From Novosphingobium sp. ERN07 (lineage in GTDB: Bacteria > Pseudomonadota > Alphaproteobacteria > Sphingomonadales > Sphingomonadaceae): 64,000 bases of DNA. The translations under genes and the position numbers were made by a program. Where the stretch lies: positions 243,111 through 307,110 of the forward strand of contig NZ_JABAID010000004.1 in NCBI RefSeq assembly GCF_012641335.1. The letters are read 5' to 3'. The notes beneath the pieces were generated by a model, which did no database searches, had not been told where the DNA came from, and saw nothing but the letters and a program-made list of their open reading frames with translations. Shown here in pieces: positions 8,620-16,349 of the stretch. Each line of letters begins with the position of its first letter. The stretch's first letter is position 1.

Positions 8620-8969
8620 GGCTGTCTCCTTGCATCTGCACTGATGCGATTCGCAGGCATATCGCGAAGCATCCCATGTAGGAAAATGAAAAGAACATAC
8701 ACGGAACATCTCGTTTAGAGGCGAATCAATTCCTCTATCCGAGTCGTCGCCAAATCCCGGCTGCCGAGACGGCGTTCACCGACACAAAAAGACTGACTTT
8801 ACGTCCTTATCGTCGATTTTATGCGTTGAGCGGGAAAAGATGCGTCCGCATCCTTCCACCTCCAGACGGTATTGCCGCTCAACACTTTCCTACGAACATT
8901 TCCTAGATGCATGTGGAACACACAGCGAACGCAAGAACGCTGTGACCACCCCTCCAACCGGAGCTTCAC
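8620..8969. other. Gene-free stretch with nested inverted repeats
   Basis: No convincing coding sequence. It holds GTTGAGCGG (8825-8833) paired with CCGCTCAAC (8875-8883), enclosing a tight GATGCG/CGCATC hairpin (8839-8844/8847-8852). The divergent genes on either side and the plasmid-like context make a promoter/operator or a transfer-origin remnant the main possibilities. Confidence 0.5.
8825..8883. repeat. Nested inverted repeat
   Basis: Nine-base arms GTTGAGCGG and CCGCTCAAC flank a 41-base interior that contains the hairpin GATGCG-TC-CGCATC. Both pairs are perfect. See the finding on a possible transfer origin. Confidence 0.6.
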
Positions 8970-9160
8970 ATGCAGTCTCTCACCCTCCCCCGGCGCGCCA
9001 GCGTCAAGGGTCTCGGCAAGACCCTCAACATTGCCATCCCGGTCGCAATCGCGGCGCTTGCGGCGAGCGCCGCCTATGCCGGCGCTGACACGACCTTCAC
9101 CCCTGCCCTCACGAAGTTCACCTACATGCCCCCGCAGTGCCAAGATCGTCAGCGGAGGGG
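8970..9160 (+). pseudogene. Truncated F-type pilin (TraA-like) remnant
   Basis: ATG 8970 has an upstream CCGGAG. The product opens with a basic segment, then a hydrophobic signal/membrane stretch (LNIAIPVAIAALAASAAYA) and GADTTFTPALTKFT, as I remember for TraA pilins of sphingomonad conjugative plasmids. After about residue 48 it diverges. A few bases later KIVSG appears in another frame, as if a deletion joined the start of the pilin gene to the upstream region of the next gene; the open frame runs on without meaning to 9224. The rest of the pilin and all other transfer genes are absent here. Confidence 0.5.
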
Positions 9161-9187
9161 ACCAACGGCCAGCGAGAAGGAAGCACT

Positions 9188-9418
9188 ATGGCCAGGTCCA
9201 AACCCACTGCACGAGATGCCTTGAAGAAGCTGCGTGAACAGCGTGCCCAACTTGAGAACGAGGAGGCACGTCTCCGCGAAGAAGCAGCGACCGAACTCGG
9301 AAAGCTGCTGATCGAGTGCGACGCGGAGACGATCGAACCGGCACAGTTGCGCCAGATCGTTCGCGCATCGATGGCGCTCGGGATCGAGGAAACGCTGAAG
9401 CGGCTAGCTCCCGCGTAA
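9188..9418 (+). CDS. Small coiled-coil protein of mobile elements (TraD/TraC-like)
   Basis: 76 residues from ATG 9188, preceded by GAAGGA. Residues about 5-40 (ALKKLREQRAQLENEEARLREEAATELGKLL) predict a strong coiled coil. A short helical domain (AQLRQIVRASMALGIEETLKRL) follows. Small proteins of this shape occur as relaxosome accessory factors in alphaproteobacterial conjugative elements; the assignment is by form and context. A strong terminator (9484-9515) lies between it and ssb. Confidence 0.55.
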   Translation: MARSKPTARDALKKLREQRAQLENEEARLREEAATELGKLLIECDAETIEPAQLRQIVRASMALGIEETLKRLAPA

Positions 9419-9483
9419 GCCCAACCCGGCGGCGGCAAGGGGTTCGATGCCCCGCGCCGCCGCATCGCAGGTGTATAAAAGAA

Positions 9484-9515
9484 AAGGCCCCGATGGCGTC
9501 TGCCACCGGGGCCTT
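9484..9515. terminator. Bidirectional hairpin terminator
   Basis: AAGGCCCCG (9484-9492) pairs perfectly with CGGGGCCTT (9507-9515), with an inner TGGC/GCCA pair. A-rich sequence on the left supplies a T-run for leftward transcripts. It separates the rightward small gene from leftward ssb. Confidence 0.8.
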
Positions 9516-9533
9516 GTCGTGAGGCAAGGACAT

Positions 9534-9923
9534 TCAGTCCTCATCGATATCGGGAGCGCCCTCGTTGCTGCCGGAGCGGCCCTTGGTGAGGAAGTCGACC
9601 TTGTCAGCGATGATCTCGCAGCCGTAGCGCTTGGTGCCGCTCTGATCTTCCCACTGGGTGTAGTGGATGCGCCCTTCGACCGTCACGAGCTGGCCCTTGG
9701 TGCAGTACTTGGCGACATTCTGGCCGAGGCCGTTGAAGCAGGTGATCCGATGGAATTCGCTGTCCTTGGCGGTGTAGCCGTTTTCGTCCTTGTAGGTCTT
9801 GCCATCCTTGCGGGCGGGACGGTCAGTCACGACCGAGATCGAGGTGATGCTGGTTCCACCCTGGGTGGTGCGGGTTTCGGGGTCGCGAGCGATGCGGCCA
9901 ACGAGGATAACGAGATTGGTCAT
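9534..9923 (-). CDS. ssb: Single-stranded DNA-binding protein
   Basis: 129 residues with an OB fold opening MTNLVILVGRIARDPETR and continuing through an ITCFNGLGQNVAKYCTKGQLV segment. The acidic tail ends APDIDED, like the DDDIPF tails that recruit partner proteins but lacking the final hydrophobic pair. The ATG at 9923 follows AGGAGAAAACCC; upstream in-frame codons to 10058 are not supported. As part of a plasmid/ICE backbone it is probably an accessory SSB protecting transferred strands. Confidence 0.9.
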   Translation of the reverse strand: MTNLVILVGRIARDPETRTTQGGTSITSISVVTDRPARKDGKTYKDENGYTAKDSEFHRITCFNGLGQNVAKYCTKGQLVTVEGRIHYTQWEDQSGTKRYGCEIIADKVDFLTKGRSGSNEGAPDIDED

Positions 9924-10006
9924 GGGTTTTCTCCTGATCGAGCATTCCGGGTCCATCCCGGCTGCAAAACCCGAGCAGAAGCGCCCCGCGGCGAAGCGCA
10001 CCGAAG

Positions 10007-10085
10007 GGGAACCCGGAGCTGGTTCGGGTGGTGCGGGCAGCCGGGCACAGCCCGGCAACTCGGCCGGACCTGATCCGGGTTGCGC
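10007..10085. repeat. Structured intergenic element, copy 1
   Basis: GGGGAACCCGG (10007-10017), GCGGGCAG (10033-10040), a perfect hairpin GCCGGGC-ACA-GCCCGGC (10040-10056) and CCGGGTTGCGC (10075-10085). The same ordered set recurs at 12306-12392. It lies in the leader region of ssb. Confidence 0.65.
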
Positions 10086-10109
10086 GTCTCGACGGGGGGT
10101 GATTCAGGG

Positions 10110-10159
10110 ACAGGTTTGCATCGAAGCCGGGTGGAGCTGGATGCCTTGAACAGGTTTGC
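10110..10159. repeat. Direct repeat ACAGGTTTGC
   Basis: ACAGGTTTGC occurs at 10110-10119 and again at 10150-10159, a 40-bp period, in the 304-bp gap upstream of ssb. It may be a protein-binding pair; the only other structure in this gap is the element at 10007-10085. Confidence 0.4.
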
Positions 10160-10227
10160 CCTGCCTCGTTTCCCTCCGGTCCTGGCCGGATCATCCCTCC
10201 CAACCTGCCACCGCGGAGAACCCCTTC

Positions 10228-10656
10228 CTAGATCAGCGTACTGACCGCTCCTCCAACAGGTGGCTCATTCCTGGACGCAACTGCTTCGCCGGGGAGAGGC
10301 ATATCGATCGTCACCCCTTCTCCGCCGTCCAGAGGGTTGCCTCGCAGCATCCAGGCCTGCGGCGTGATCAAGCGCGCCCAGTCCGCAAAGGAGGGGATTG
10401 AGCCCAAGTCTTCGCGTACGTGCTGTTCGCCGACCAGACGCACCGGAACGACCCGGCCATCGGCATTGACGAGGGTCTCGCCGAAGATCGCCTCCAGCAT
10501 GAATATCCCCTCGGCATGGTGCCGCAGCGCGCGGTGCCGAGGGTCTGCCAGGATTGCCTTGGACTGGTCGAACCACTGGTGCAGCGGGAGATAGTCATCG
10601 ACCGTGCCGCCCCATTTCCGGACCGACGAGAGGGCGTGGTAGTAGCAGTGGGCCAT
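10228..10656 (-). CDS. DUF6915-like conserved protein
   Basis: 142 residues from ATG 10656, which follows CTAGGAGAATT. The N-terminal half (MAHCYYHALSSVRKWGG, then a stretch with WFDQSKAILADPRHRALRHHAEG) matches what I recall of DUF6915, a family common on alphaproteobacterial plasmids and phages. The histidine clusters resemble metal or nucleic-acid sites but no function is known. Ten bases separate it from the gene upstream. Confidence 0.7.
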   Translation of the reverse strand: MAHCYYHALSSVRKWGGTVDDYLPLHQWFDQSKAILADPRHRALRHHAEGIFMLEAIFGETLVNADGRVVPVRLVGEQHVREDLGSIPSFADWARLITPQAWMLRGNPLDGGEGVTIDMPLPGEAVASRNEPPVGGAVSTLI

Positions 10657-10666
10657 GCCAATTCTC

Positions 10667-11128
10667 CTAGAGCTCGGTCGAGTGATCATCGGTCGCGATG
10701 AAGCGCATGCTGCAGTCGAGCACGAAGGTCGCTTCAGCCACATCGATCACCAATTCGCCGCAGGCACCGTCGTTGATCTCCCAGCCAGGATGGTGACGTT
10801 CGAGCGCCAGATAGGTCAGCTGCTCGAGAGCGCGCCCGAGTGAGTGCAGCTCTGCGGAACCATCACCATCCGAGTTGCCTGCTTCGTCTTCCAGAATGGT
10901 GACATCGGGGCACGCAATCGCGGCACCAGCGGTATCGAGGCACGCGCATTCCTCAACAGCACCGCTGTCGCCGCAGCCGTCAAAGCGGATCTCGACGCGG
11001 GCGATCCCGGCTTCCTGCAAACGCAGGAGAATGACGGTCTTGAGCTGCTGAATCTCTTCGAGCACCTGGGTCTGCCGCTCGGCCTGGCGAACGGCAAAAT
11101 CGGCCATCACAGCCTCGATATCGATCAT
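10667..11128 (-). CDS. DUF6878-like conserved protein
   Basis: 153 residues from ATG 11128 with AGGAGGCAG upstream; the open frame to 11290 is not needed. Helical N-terminus (IDIEAVMADFAVRQAERQTQ), then an acidic body with GCGDSGAVEECACLD and HHPGWEINDGACGELVID, as I remember for DUF6878. It is a typical partner of the DUF6915 gene on these elements. The role is unknown. Confidence 0.65.
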   Translation of the reverse strand: MIDIEAVMADFAVRQAERQTQVLEEIQQLKTVILLRLQEAGIARVEIRFDGCGDSGAVEECACLDTAGAAIACPDVTILEDEAGNSDGDGSAELHSLGRALEQLTYLALERHHPGWEINDGACGELVIDVAEATFVLDCSMRFIATDDHSTEL

Positions 11129-11249
11129 GAACTGCCTCCTGTAGAAAGGAGCCAACGACCTCCGCTGGCTCAAACTGACAGGCGCGCGCCTTTCCTCTGA
11201 TGGGCGACGCCAGCGCCGATCCGGCGCTGGCGCGAAGACCGACAGGGCC

Positions 11250-12203
11250 TCAGTCGGTCCCTGCCGAAGTGCTCTTCGGATTGGTGCCAAGGGGACCGCG
11301 GCGATCGACCACGGTGATCCGCCGAGTCTTGGCTTCGATCACCAGGCGTTCGAGTACGCCATTGCCCGGAAAGGCGATGACGTAGCGCGGATCGAGGGAG
11401 AGCATACGCTCGTTGCGCTTGAATCCGGCACGGGCGCCCAGGCGCATATCGAGCGAAAACGTGACCTGCGGGATGCCGCGCCGTTCGGCCCAGCTCGATG
11501 CCAGACGGTCAACGCCCTTGGTATCACCGCCGTGAATGAGCACCATGTCGGGCACGCGGTCGCGGACCTTATCGAGCGTAGCCCAGACGTTGTTGCCGAA
11601 GGTCAGCGCATCGTCTTCGGTAGCATGACGGGTGCGCCCGCCGGCGAACACGACCGGGGTTCCTTCGGGCACGGCCGCACGACGTTTGGCCTCGGCGCGG
11701 GCGCGCAGGAAGTCGCGACCTTCGACGAGTGCCGAGGTGAGCATTGCACTGTGATTGAAGCGAGAGCTGGAGACTGGCTTCCAGGAGGAACCGAACTCGT
11801 TGAGGTATAGGGCTGCGGCGACCTCGCGCATCTCTTCTAGCGCCAGCATGGCGCTTTCGGCGCATTGCGCCCGCTCGACCTGGGTTTCGAGTTCATGGGT
11901 GTGGACCTCGGATCCGTCAGCCGTAGCAATCAGCGCGCGGACCTCATCGGTCGCCCGGTCGAGGGCAGTGGATTTTCGCTCGGCGGAGCGGTGAAAGATG
12001 TTGACGAAGGCCCAGCCGAGATCCTCGGCGTCGGCTTCAAGAGCGGTCCCCGACACCATGGCGAAGAGATCGGACCAGACCGCTTCGAGGGTTTGGACGA
12101 CCGCCTCCCGGACTGGGAAATCGCTTGTCGATACGGGAGCCGGTCCAATCGAGAAACCGGCGAGATCGAGCCCGGCGAGTTGATCGGCGAATGACGTGTG
12201 CAT
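11250..12203 (-). CDS. DUF2493 (SLOG/YspA-like) protein
   Basis: 317 residues. The C-terminal third is a Rossmann-like DUF2493 domain (VVFAGGRTRH, DMVLIHGGDTKGVDRLASSWAERRG, YVIAFPGNG). SLOG-type domains bind nucleotides or nucleotide-derived ligands. The N-terminal two thirds is helical and element-specific. AGGAGGATACC precedes the ATG. Frequent on plasmids and ICEs of this class; a nucleotide-sensing role is an inference from the fold. Confidence 0.8.
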   Translation of the reverse strand: MHTSFADQLAGLDLAGFSIGPAPVSTSDFPVREAVVQTLEAVWSDLFAMVSGTALEADAEDLGWAFVNIFHRSAERKSTALDRATDEVRALIATADGSEVHTHELETQVERAQCAESAMLALEEMREVAAALYLNEFGSSWKPVSSSRFNHSAMLTSALVEGRDFLRARAEAKRRAAVPEGTPVVFAGGRTRHATEDDALTFGNNVWATLDKVRDRVPDMVLIHGGDTKGVDRLASSWAERRGIPQVTFSLDMRLGARAGFKRNERMLSLDPRYVIAFPGNGVLERLVIEAKTRRITVVDRRGPLGTNPKSTSAGTD

Positions 12204-12305
12204 AGGGTATCCTCCTGACTGACGTAAGGCCGACGCACCCGTTCATGGCTGCGCCAGCGAGAGCCCGTCAGGGCCAGCATTCAGGCAGGATTGCGCACCC
12301 GTCAG

Positions 12306-12392
12306 GGGGAACCCGGCTTGGCGGGCTGGCGCGGGCAGGCCTTGAGCCCAAAGGGCCAAGGCCAACACGGGCCCGACCAAGCCGGGTTGCGC
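12306..12392. repeat. Structured intergenic element, copy 2
   Basis: GGGGAACCCGG (12306-12316), GCGGGCAG (12331-12338), a perfect 11-bp hairpin with a 3-base AAA loop (12338-12363, GGCCTTG..GCCC/GGGC..CAAGGCC with one bulge) and CCGGGTTGCGC (12382-12392). AACCCGGCTTGG (12310-12321) also pairs exactly with CCAAGCCGGGTT (12377-12388). It fills the 302-bp gap before the DUF2493 gene; CCCGTCAGGG is directly repeated beside it (12264 and 12298). Confidence 0.7.
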
Positions 12393-12505
12393 AAGACTGG
12401 CGGCTGGCCCAGGGCCTCTCTTGCATGGCGACAGACCATGACCGGCCGGCAAAGTTCAGTCAGGGATGGCAACCCAAAGCGCTGCGCCTGACCAACTCGC
12501 GGAGC

Positions 12506-12928
12506 TTAAGCTGCGCGCTTGGTGTAGACCCCCTCGCCATTCGACATGTGCCCGAGGCAATCGTAGTCGCCGAACATGGCATCGAAGCGGGATGCGATTT
12601 GGGACAGCCAGCGCCTTGCCCGCGGTGACCGGGCCGTGCGCCAATCGGCGTCCCAATAGGACCCGTCATCGCGTTCGACGATCCAGACGGCAACCAGCCC
12701 GCCATAGACCGACACGCCGAAATCCGCATAGGCATTGCGCATGAGGATCCGGTCTTCCCTGCCGCGCCAGCCGTCATGCGGGATCAGCGAAGGGAAGGCT
12801 CGGACTGCGCGCTCGCGCAGGTCGTCGCGCAGCCATTCATACTCGAATTCCCAGTCGTCGTCGCCTTCGACCTCGAGCACCGTGAAGGCGACAATTGCGC
12901 CGCTGGGATAGCTGACCGATCGGCCCAT
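12506..12928 (-). CDS. Conserved hypothetical protein of mobile elements
   Basis: 140 residues, acidic and rich in aromatics (DDDWEFEYEWLRDDLRER; DGSYWDADWRTARSPRARRW). GGAGGATACC sits directly before the ATG. No membrane segment, signal peptide or known catalytic motif is visible and I do not recognise the family. It follows the ardC gene by 11 bases in transcription order, so it is part of the same backbone transcript. Confidence 0.65.
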   Translation of the reverse strand: MGRSVSYPSGAIVAFTVLEVEGDDDWEFEYEWLRDDLRERAVRAFPSLIPHDGWRGREDRILMRNAYADFGVSVYGGLVAVWIVERDDGSYWDADWRTARSPRARRWLSQIASRFDAMFGDYDCLGHMSNGEGVYTKRAA

Positions 12929-12939
12929 GGTATCCTCCC

Positions 12940-13881
12940 TCAGGCCGCAAGCGCAGCGTCGTCTGACGCGTCGTCGAACTGCTCTGGAGTGACCCTCCCG
13001 CCGAGCTTCAGCAGCAGGCTCGCAGATTCTTCGGCCTTAGCCGCAGCGGTCAGGATGGCACGGTCGTCATCCTTCAGAAGCTTGAGCCAATGCTCGATAT
13101 AGCTCGCGTGGCTATCGAGATGTGTGACCGGCAGCCCCAGCTCGGCGCCCAGCATGGCGCTGGAGAGTTCGGCGACCAGTTCCTCGGCGGCGTAGGTCGC
13201 CGTGCCGAAGCGGTTCTTGAGATCACGTCCCAGACGGCTGGTATGGCCGGTCCAGTGCGACAGTTCGTGTGCAAGCGTGGCGTAGTAGTGATCGAAACCA
13301 GAGAATAGGCTCGTTGGCGGCATTGTGACGCGATCCGCAGTCGGTTCGTAATAGGCTTCGCAGCCTTGGTGGCGCAGATTGACGGGGATGGCTGCGAAGA
13401 AGGCGTCGAGCTCGGCTTCGCGCCCTTCGGGCTCGACCAGTTCCAATGTCGCAGCCGGATGGAAGCGCTCGGGCAGACCTTCGACCTGATCGGCATTGAA
13501 GACCGGATAGGCCTTGAGCACCCGGCGCGCTTCGTCGGTCTTTTCGCCAGTATCGGGCGCTTCCACCTCCTTGGTGTAGCTCTTGTAGAAGATCGCGATG
13601 GTCGACTTCTCACCCTTGCGGACCTGGGCTCCGAGCGATTTTGCCTGGTTGTAGGTCATCCAGAACGGCGAGGCGTAGCCGCACATGTCGGCGACCATCC
13701 AGAGCCAGAACACGTTCATGCCCCGGTACGGAATCCCGCAGGCCCGCAAGGGCCGGGAGACCGGGACACCGCGCCAAGGCTTGATCCACGGCTTCGTGCC
13801 TGCTTCCAGACGGGCGATGATTTCCTGGGTGATGCGGGTGGCGGGCGACACGCCGCTGCCCTGCCGCTTGCGATAGGCCAT
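12940..13881 (-). CDS. ardC: ArdC-type antirestriction / ssDNA-binding metalloprotease-like protein
   Basis: 313 residues from ATG 13881 (AGGAGAACC upstream; the longer frame to 14199 is spurious). The N-terminal ArdC/DUF1738 domain shows ITQEIIARLEAGTKPWIKPWRG and the YRGMNVFWLW region. The C-terminal zincin-like domain carries the HELSH motif (HExxH) followed by an EELVAELSSA glutamate helix. ArdC proteins bind single-stranded DNA and shield incoming DNA from restriction. Its presence fits an element built for conjugative entry. Confidence 0.85.
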   Translation of the reverse strand: MAYRKRQGSGVSPATRITQEIIARLEAGTKPWIKPWRGVPVSRPLRACGIPYRGMNVFWLWMVADMCGYASPFWMTYNQAKSLGAQVRKGEKSTIAIFYKSYTKEVEAPDTGEKTDEARRVLKAYPVFNADQVEGLPERFHPAATLELVEPEGREAELDAFFAAIPVNLRHQGCEAYYEPTADRVTMPPTSLFSGFDHYYATLAHELSHWTGHTSRLGRDLKNRFGTATYAAEELVAELSSAMLGAELGLPVTHLDSHASYIEHWLKLLKDDDRAILTAAAKAEESASLLLKLGGRVTPEQFDDASDDAALAA

Positions 13882-14047
13882 GATGGTTCTCCTGATTGAG
13901 GCATCTGGACAGTCGGCGATCGGCTCGCCGGTCAGTGCCACAGGTTCCCGAGCCCCCTCTGCTCTACTTCCAAAAAGGAAGCGGCCCTCCGGCGTAAGCC
14001 AAGGACCGCTTCTCGAGGTGCGAGTGGCCGAGCCTGTCAGGAGGAGG

Positions 14048-16036
14048 TCAGGCGGCCAGCTCGCGGGGGGTATGAGTTTCGTCGTCGACACCAGGCCCAG
14101 CGTCATCTGCGTCGATGTGGGCTTCGCCCGCCTCCGGCGCAGCGGAGGCGAAGCGCATGACCTCAGGCACCCAGGCCAGAGCCTTTTCGCGGACCTCAAC
14201 CTCGGTGATGTAGGTGCCGGCGAAGACGCGCTCCGCGCTCATCGCGAGGTCCCCCTTCTTGACCGAGGCAAAGCGCGAGGAGAGCTCGAGACCGCCGACA
14301 TCAGTCAGCGCGTCAAGGATCGCCTGCTTCGACACCCGGTCAAAGTAATTGGCCGCTGTCGGGCGCCACCACTGCGCCATGTCGATGCCGATCAGGGTTC
14401 CGAGATGATCCTGGAATGGCAGCTGACGCTCACCGGCCATGTTGAGGCTCGCCTCGAGCGACCGGGCAACGACATAGCCGAGCCAGGCCGCGCGGCTGTC
14501 ATCGGGCAGCGCCCGAAACAGATCGAAGCGGGAGATCGCATCGTCACCAGCACGCCAGCTTTCGTCGAGACTGGAGCGGAACTCGGCAAGCCCGCTGCTC
14601 GCCGGAGCATCCTTGGCTTCGAAGCCGATGATCGGGCCTGCCGGAACAGGCGCGCGCAGCGTGGTCGCAGTCCGCGCCCGCCAGTCGTGGGTATCGGCAT
14701 CGACGAGCGTGAAGACCATGATGTCGAGCGCCAGGCCGGGGTCGGATGCAACGTGCAGCGCCAGAACATCCCGGCGCTGCATGGCGAGCTCGTCAACCAG
14801 GCGCTTGGACAAGGTCGTCCGGCGCTTGTCCGAACCTTCCCCGCCAGCAACGACTTCGACCCCGTCGTCGGCTTCGGCGGGTTCAGCCTGACGCTCGCCG
14901 TAGAACACCGGCTGGAGAACCGGCGTGCCATCGCGGGAGAGCACCAGCACCATTCCTGCCTCGGCCTTGAGCTCCGGCGCGATAACCGGCGGTCGGGCCC
15001 GGATTTCCTGGCATTCGCGTTCGATCGCTTCAATGGCCGCTTCGGCCGCAGCCACAGCCTCCTCGGCACTGTCCTCGTCTTCAAGGATTGCCGCATGCTC
15101 GTCATAGGAGGCATCGAGTTCGTCGAGCCTCGCCACTTCCGCTTCGGTCAATGGCGCCGGTTCGGCGGGAAGCCGGACCAGCCCTTCGACCAGGTCGTGG
15201 CTGGCATAGGAATCGAGCGTGGGCTTGACCCAGGCGAGGCCCTGCTCGGCGGCGAGGGCTTTGGCCTGCTCTTCCATCTTCGCGGCGGCGAGGCTCTCGA
15301 GCAGCGCGACGTCGACCCAGGATTCGCTGTCATCGTCATCGAACAATTCGCGTTCGATGCGACCGCCGGCGGCCATGTAGGCGTCCCGGCCAATGAGCCT
15401 GGCTCGAGGGTCACTGCCCCGCACAGTCCCGGAGAGGACCATGCGCCGGATGCTGTCGGGATTGGGCGCATAGTAGGCCGAGGAGACCTGCTCGAAGACA
15501 CGGGCCTGGATATCCTGATCCGAGGTTGCGCCGAAGGCCTTGGCAATGTCGAGAGTGATTTGGCCGGAGGCCAGTGCCTCGAATACGACGGGCGCAAGCG
15601 TCGCGAGGCGCAGACGGCCCTCGACGAAGCGGACGGTCAGACCGAAGCGGCGAGCAACGTCCTCGACGGTGGCACCGCCTGCCACGAGCGCGGCAAAGGC
15701 CTGGGCTTCGTCGGCCGGGTTCATGGCGAGGCGGTGGAAGTTCTCAGCGAGGCTGGCCTCGACCGCAGCTTCGGCGCTGTCCTCGAGCACGAGGCAAGTC
15801 ACTTCATGATCGCGGGCGAGGAACTTTTCATCCGTGAGCGCCAGCATTGCGCGGCGGCGGCGCTCGCCGGCTTCGACCTCGAACTTGCCCTTCGCGGCAG
15901 GCCGGACAATGAAATTCTGCAGCAGCCCATGGGCAGCGATGCTGGCCTTGAGCTCGGCATCGGCGGCTGGATCGCCGTGACGGCGGACATTGCGGGGAGA
16001 CTGGACGAGCTTGTTCAGCGGGATCAACTTGATCAT
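14048..16036 (-). CDS. Large ParB/RepB/Spo0J-family protein
   Basis: 662 residues from ATG 16036, preceded by AGGAGTGTG. The N-terminal ParB nuclease-like/CTPase domain (SPRNVRRHGDPAADAELKAS, GLLQNFIVRP, VEAGERRRRAML, LAENFHRLAMNPADEAQAF) is followed by the HTH region (GATVEDVARRFGLTVRFVEGRLRLATL). A long acidic and then variable C-terminus makes it about twice the size of chromosomal ParB. No parA lies next to it. Such large ParB-like proteins are typical of sphingomonad and rhizobial plasmids and ICEs; it may act in partition or transcription control. See the palindrome at 16162-16182. Confidence 0.85.
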   Translation of the reverse strand: MIKLIPLNKLVQSPRNVRRHGDPAADAELKASIAAHGLLQNFIVRPAAKGKFEVEAGERRRRAMLALTDEKFLARDHEVTCLVLEDSAEAAVEASLAENFHRLAMNPADEAQAFAALVAGGATVEDVARRFGLTVRFVEGRLRLATLAPVVFEALASGQITLDIAKAFGATSDQDIQARVFEQVSSAYYAPNPDSIRRMVLSGTVRGSDPRARLIGRDAYMAAGGRIERELFDDDDSESWVDVALLESLAAAKMEEQAKALAAEQGLAWVKPTLDSYASHDLVEGLVRLPAEPAPLTEAEVARLDELDASYDEHAAILEDEDSAEEAVAAAEAAIEAIERECQEIRARPPVIAPELKAEAGMVLVLSRDGTPVLQPVFYGERQAEPAEADDGVEVVAGGEGSDKRRTTLSKRLVDELAMQRRDVLALHVASDPGLALDIMVFTLVDADTHDWRARTATTLRAPVPAGPIIGFEAKDAPASSGLAEFRSSLDESWRAGDDAISRFDLFRALPDDSRAAWLGYVVARSLEASLNMAGERQLPFQDHLGTLIGIDMAQWWRPTAANYFDRVSKQAILDALTDVGGLELSSRFASVKKGDLAMSAERVFAGTYITEVEVREKALAWVPEVMRFASAAPEAGEAHIDADDAGPGVDDETHTPRELAA

Positions 16037-16161
16037 GGGACACACTCCTGATTGTGAGCCCGGTGCATCGACCATCGACGCCCAAATGGCTCAATCAGGG
16101 GAAAGCCCACTCCACTCTATTGCTCGGTCGGGACAAATCTATCGGAAGCCAGCTTGAGAGA

Positions 16162-16182
16162 TTGGCCGAGCCGTTCGGCCAA
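16162..16182. promoter_or_regulatory. Palindrome between the ParB-like gene and the CBASS operon
   Basis: TTGGCCGA (16162-16169) and TCGGCCAA (16175-16182) form perfect 8-bp arms around five bases. It lies 126 bp upstream of the ParB-like start and 168 bp beyond the end of the hydrolase gene. It could be a ParB binding/autoregulation site or the CBASS operon terminator; there is no clear T-run. The remainder of the 313-bp gap shows nothing else. Confidence 0.4.
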
Positions 16183-16349
16183 ACGGGCTTGCCGGAATCA
16201 GGAAACGCATGGCGATAAGCTGCCATCGGCAATGCCGGTGCTGGCGCTTAGCATCTCCAACGTTGGCGTTGACCTGACTCATAGATCATCTGAGCGTCCG
16301 CCCTTCAGTCATCTCCTCGATCGAACGGCACCGGACCGACCAACTGTTG

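Noticed and set aside
8912..8945. Second EcfG-like promoter starting GGAAC
   Set aside because: No CGTT at the required 16-17 base spacing.
13880..16051. 723-aa rightward open frame
   Set aside because: Antisense of the ParB-like gene; no family features and created by high GC content.
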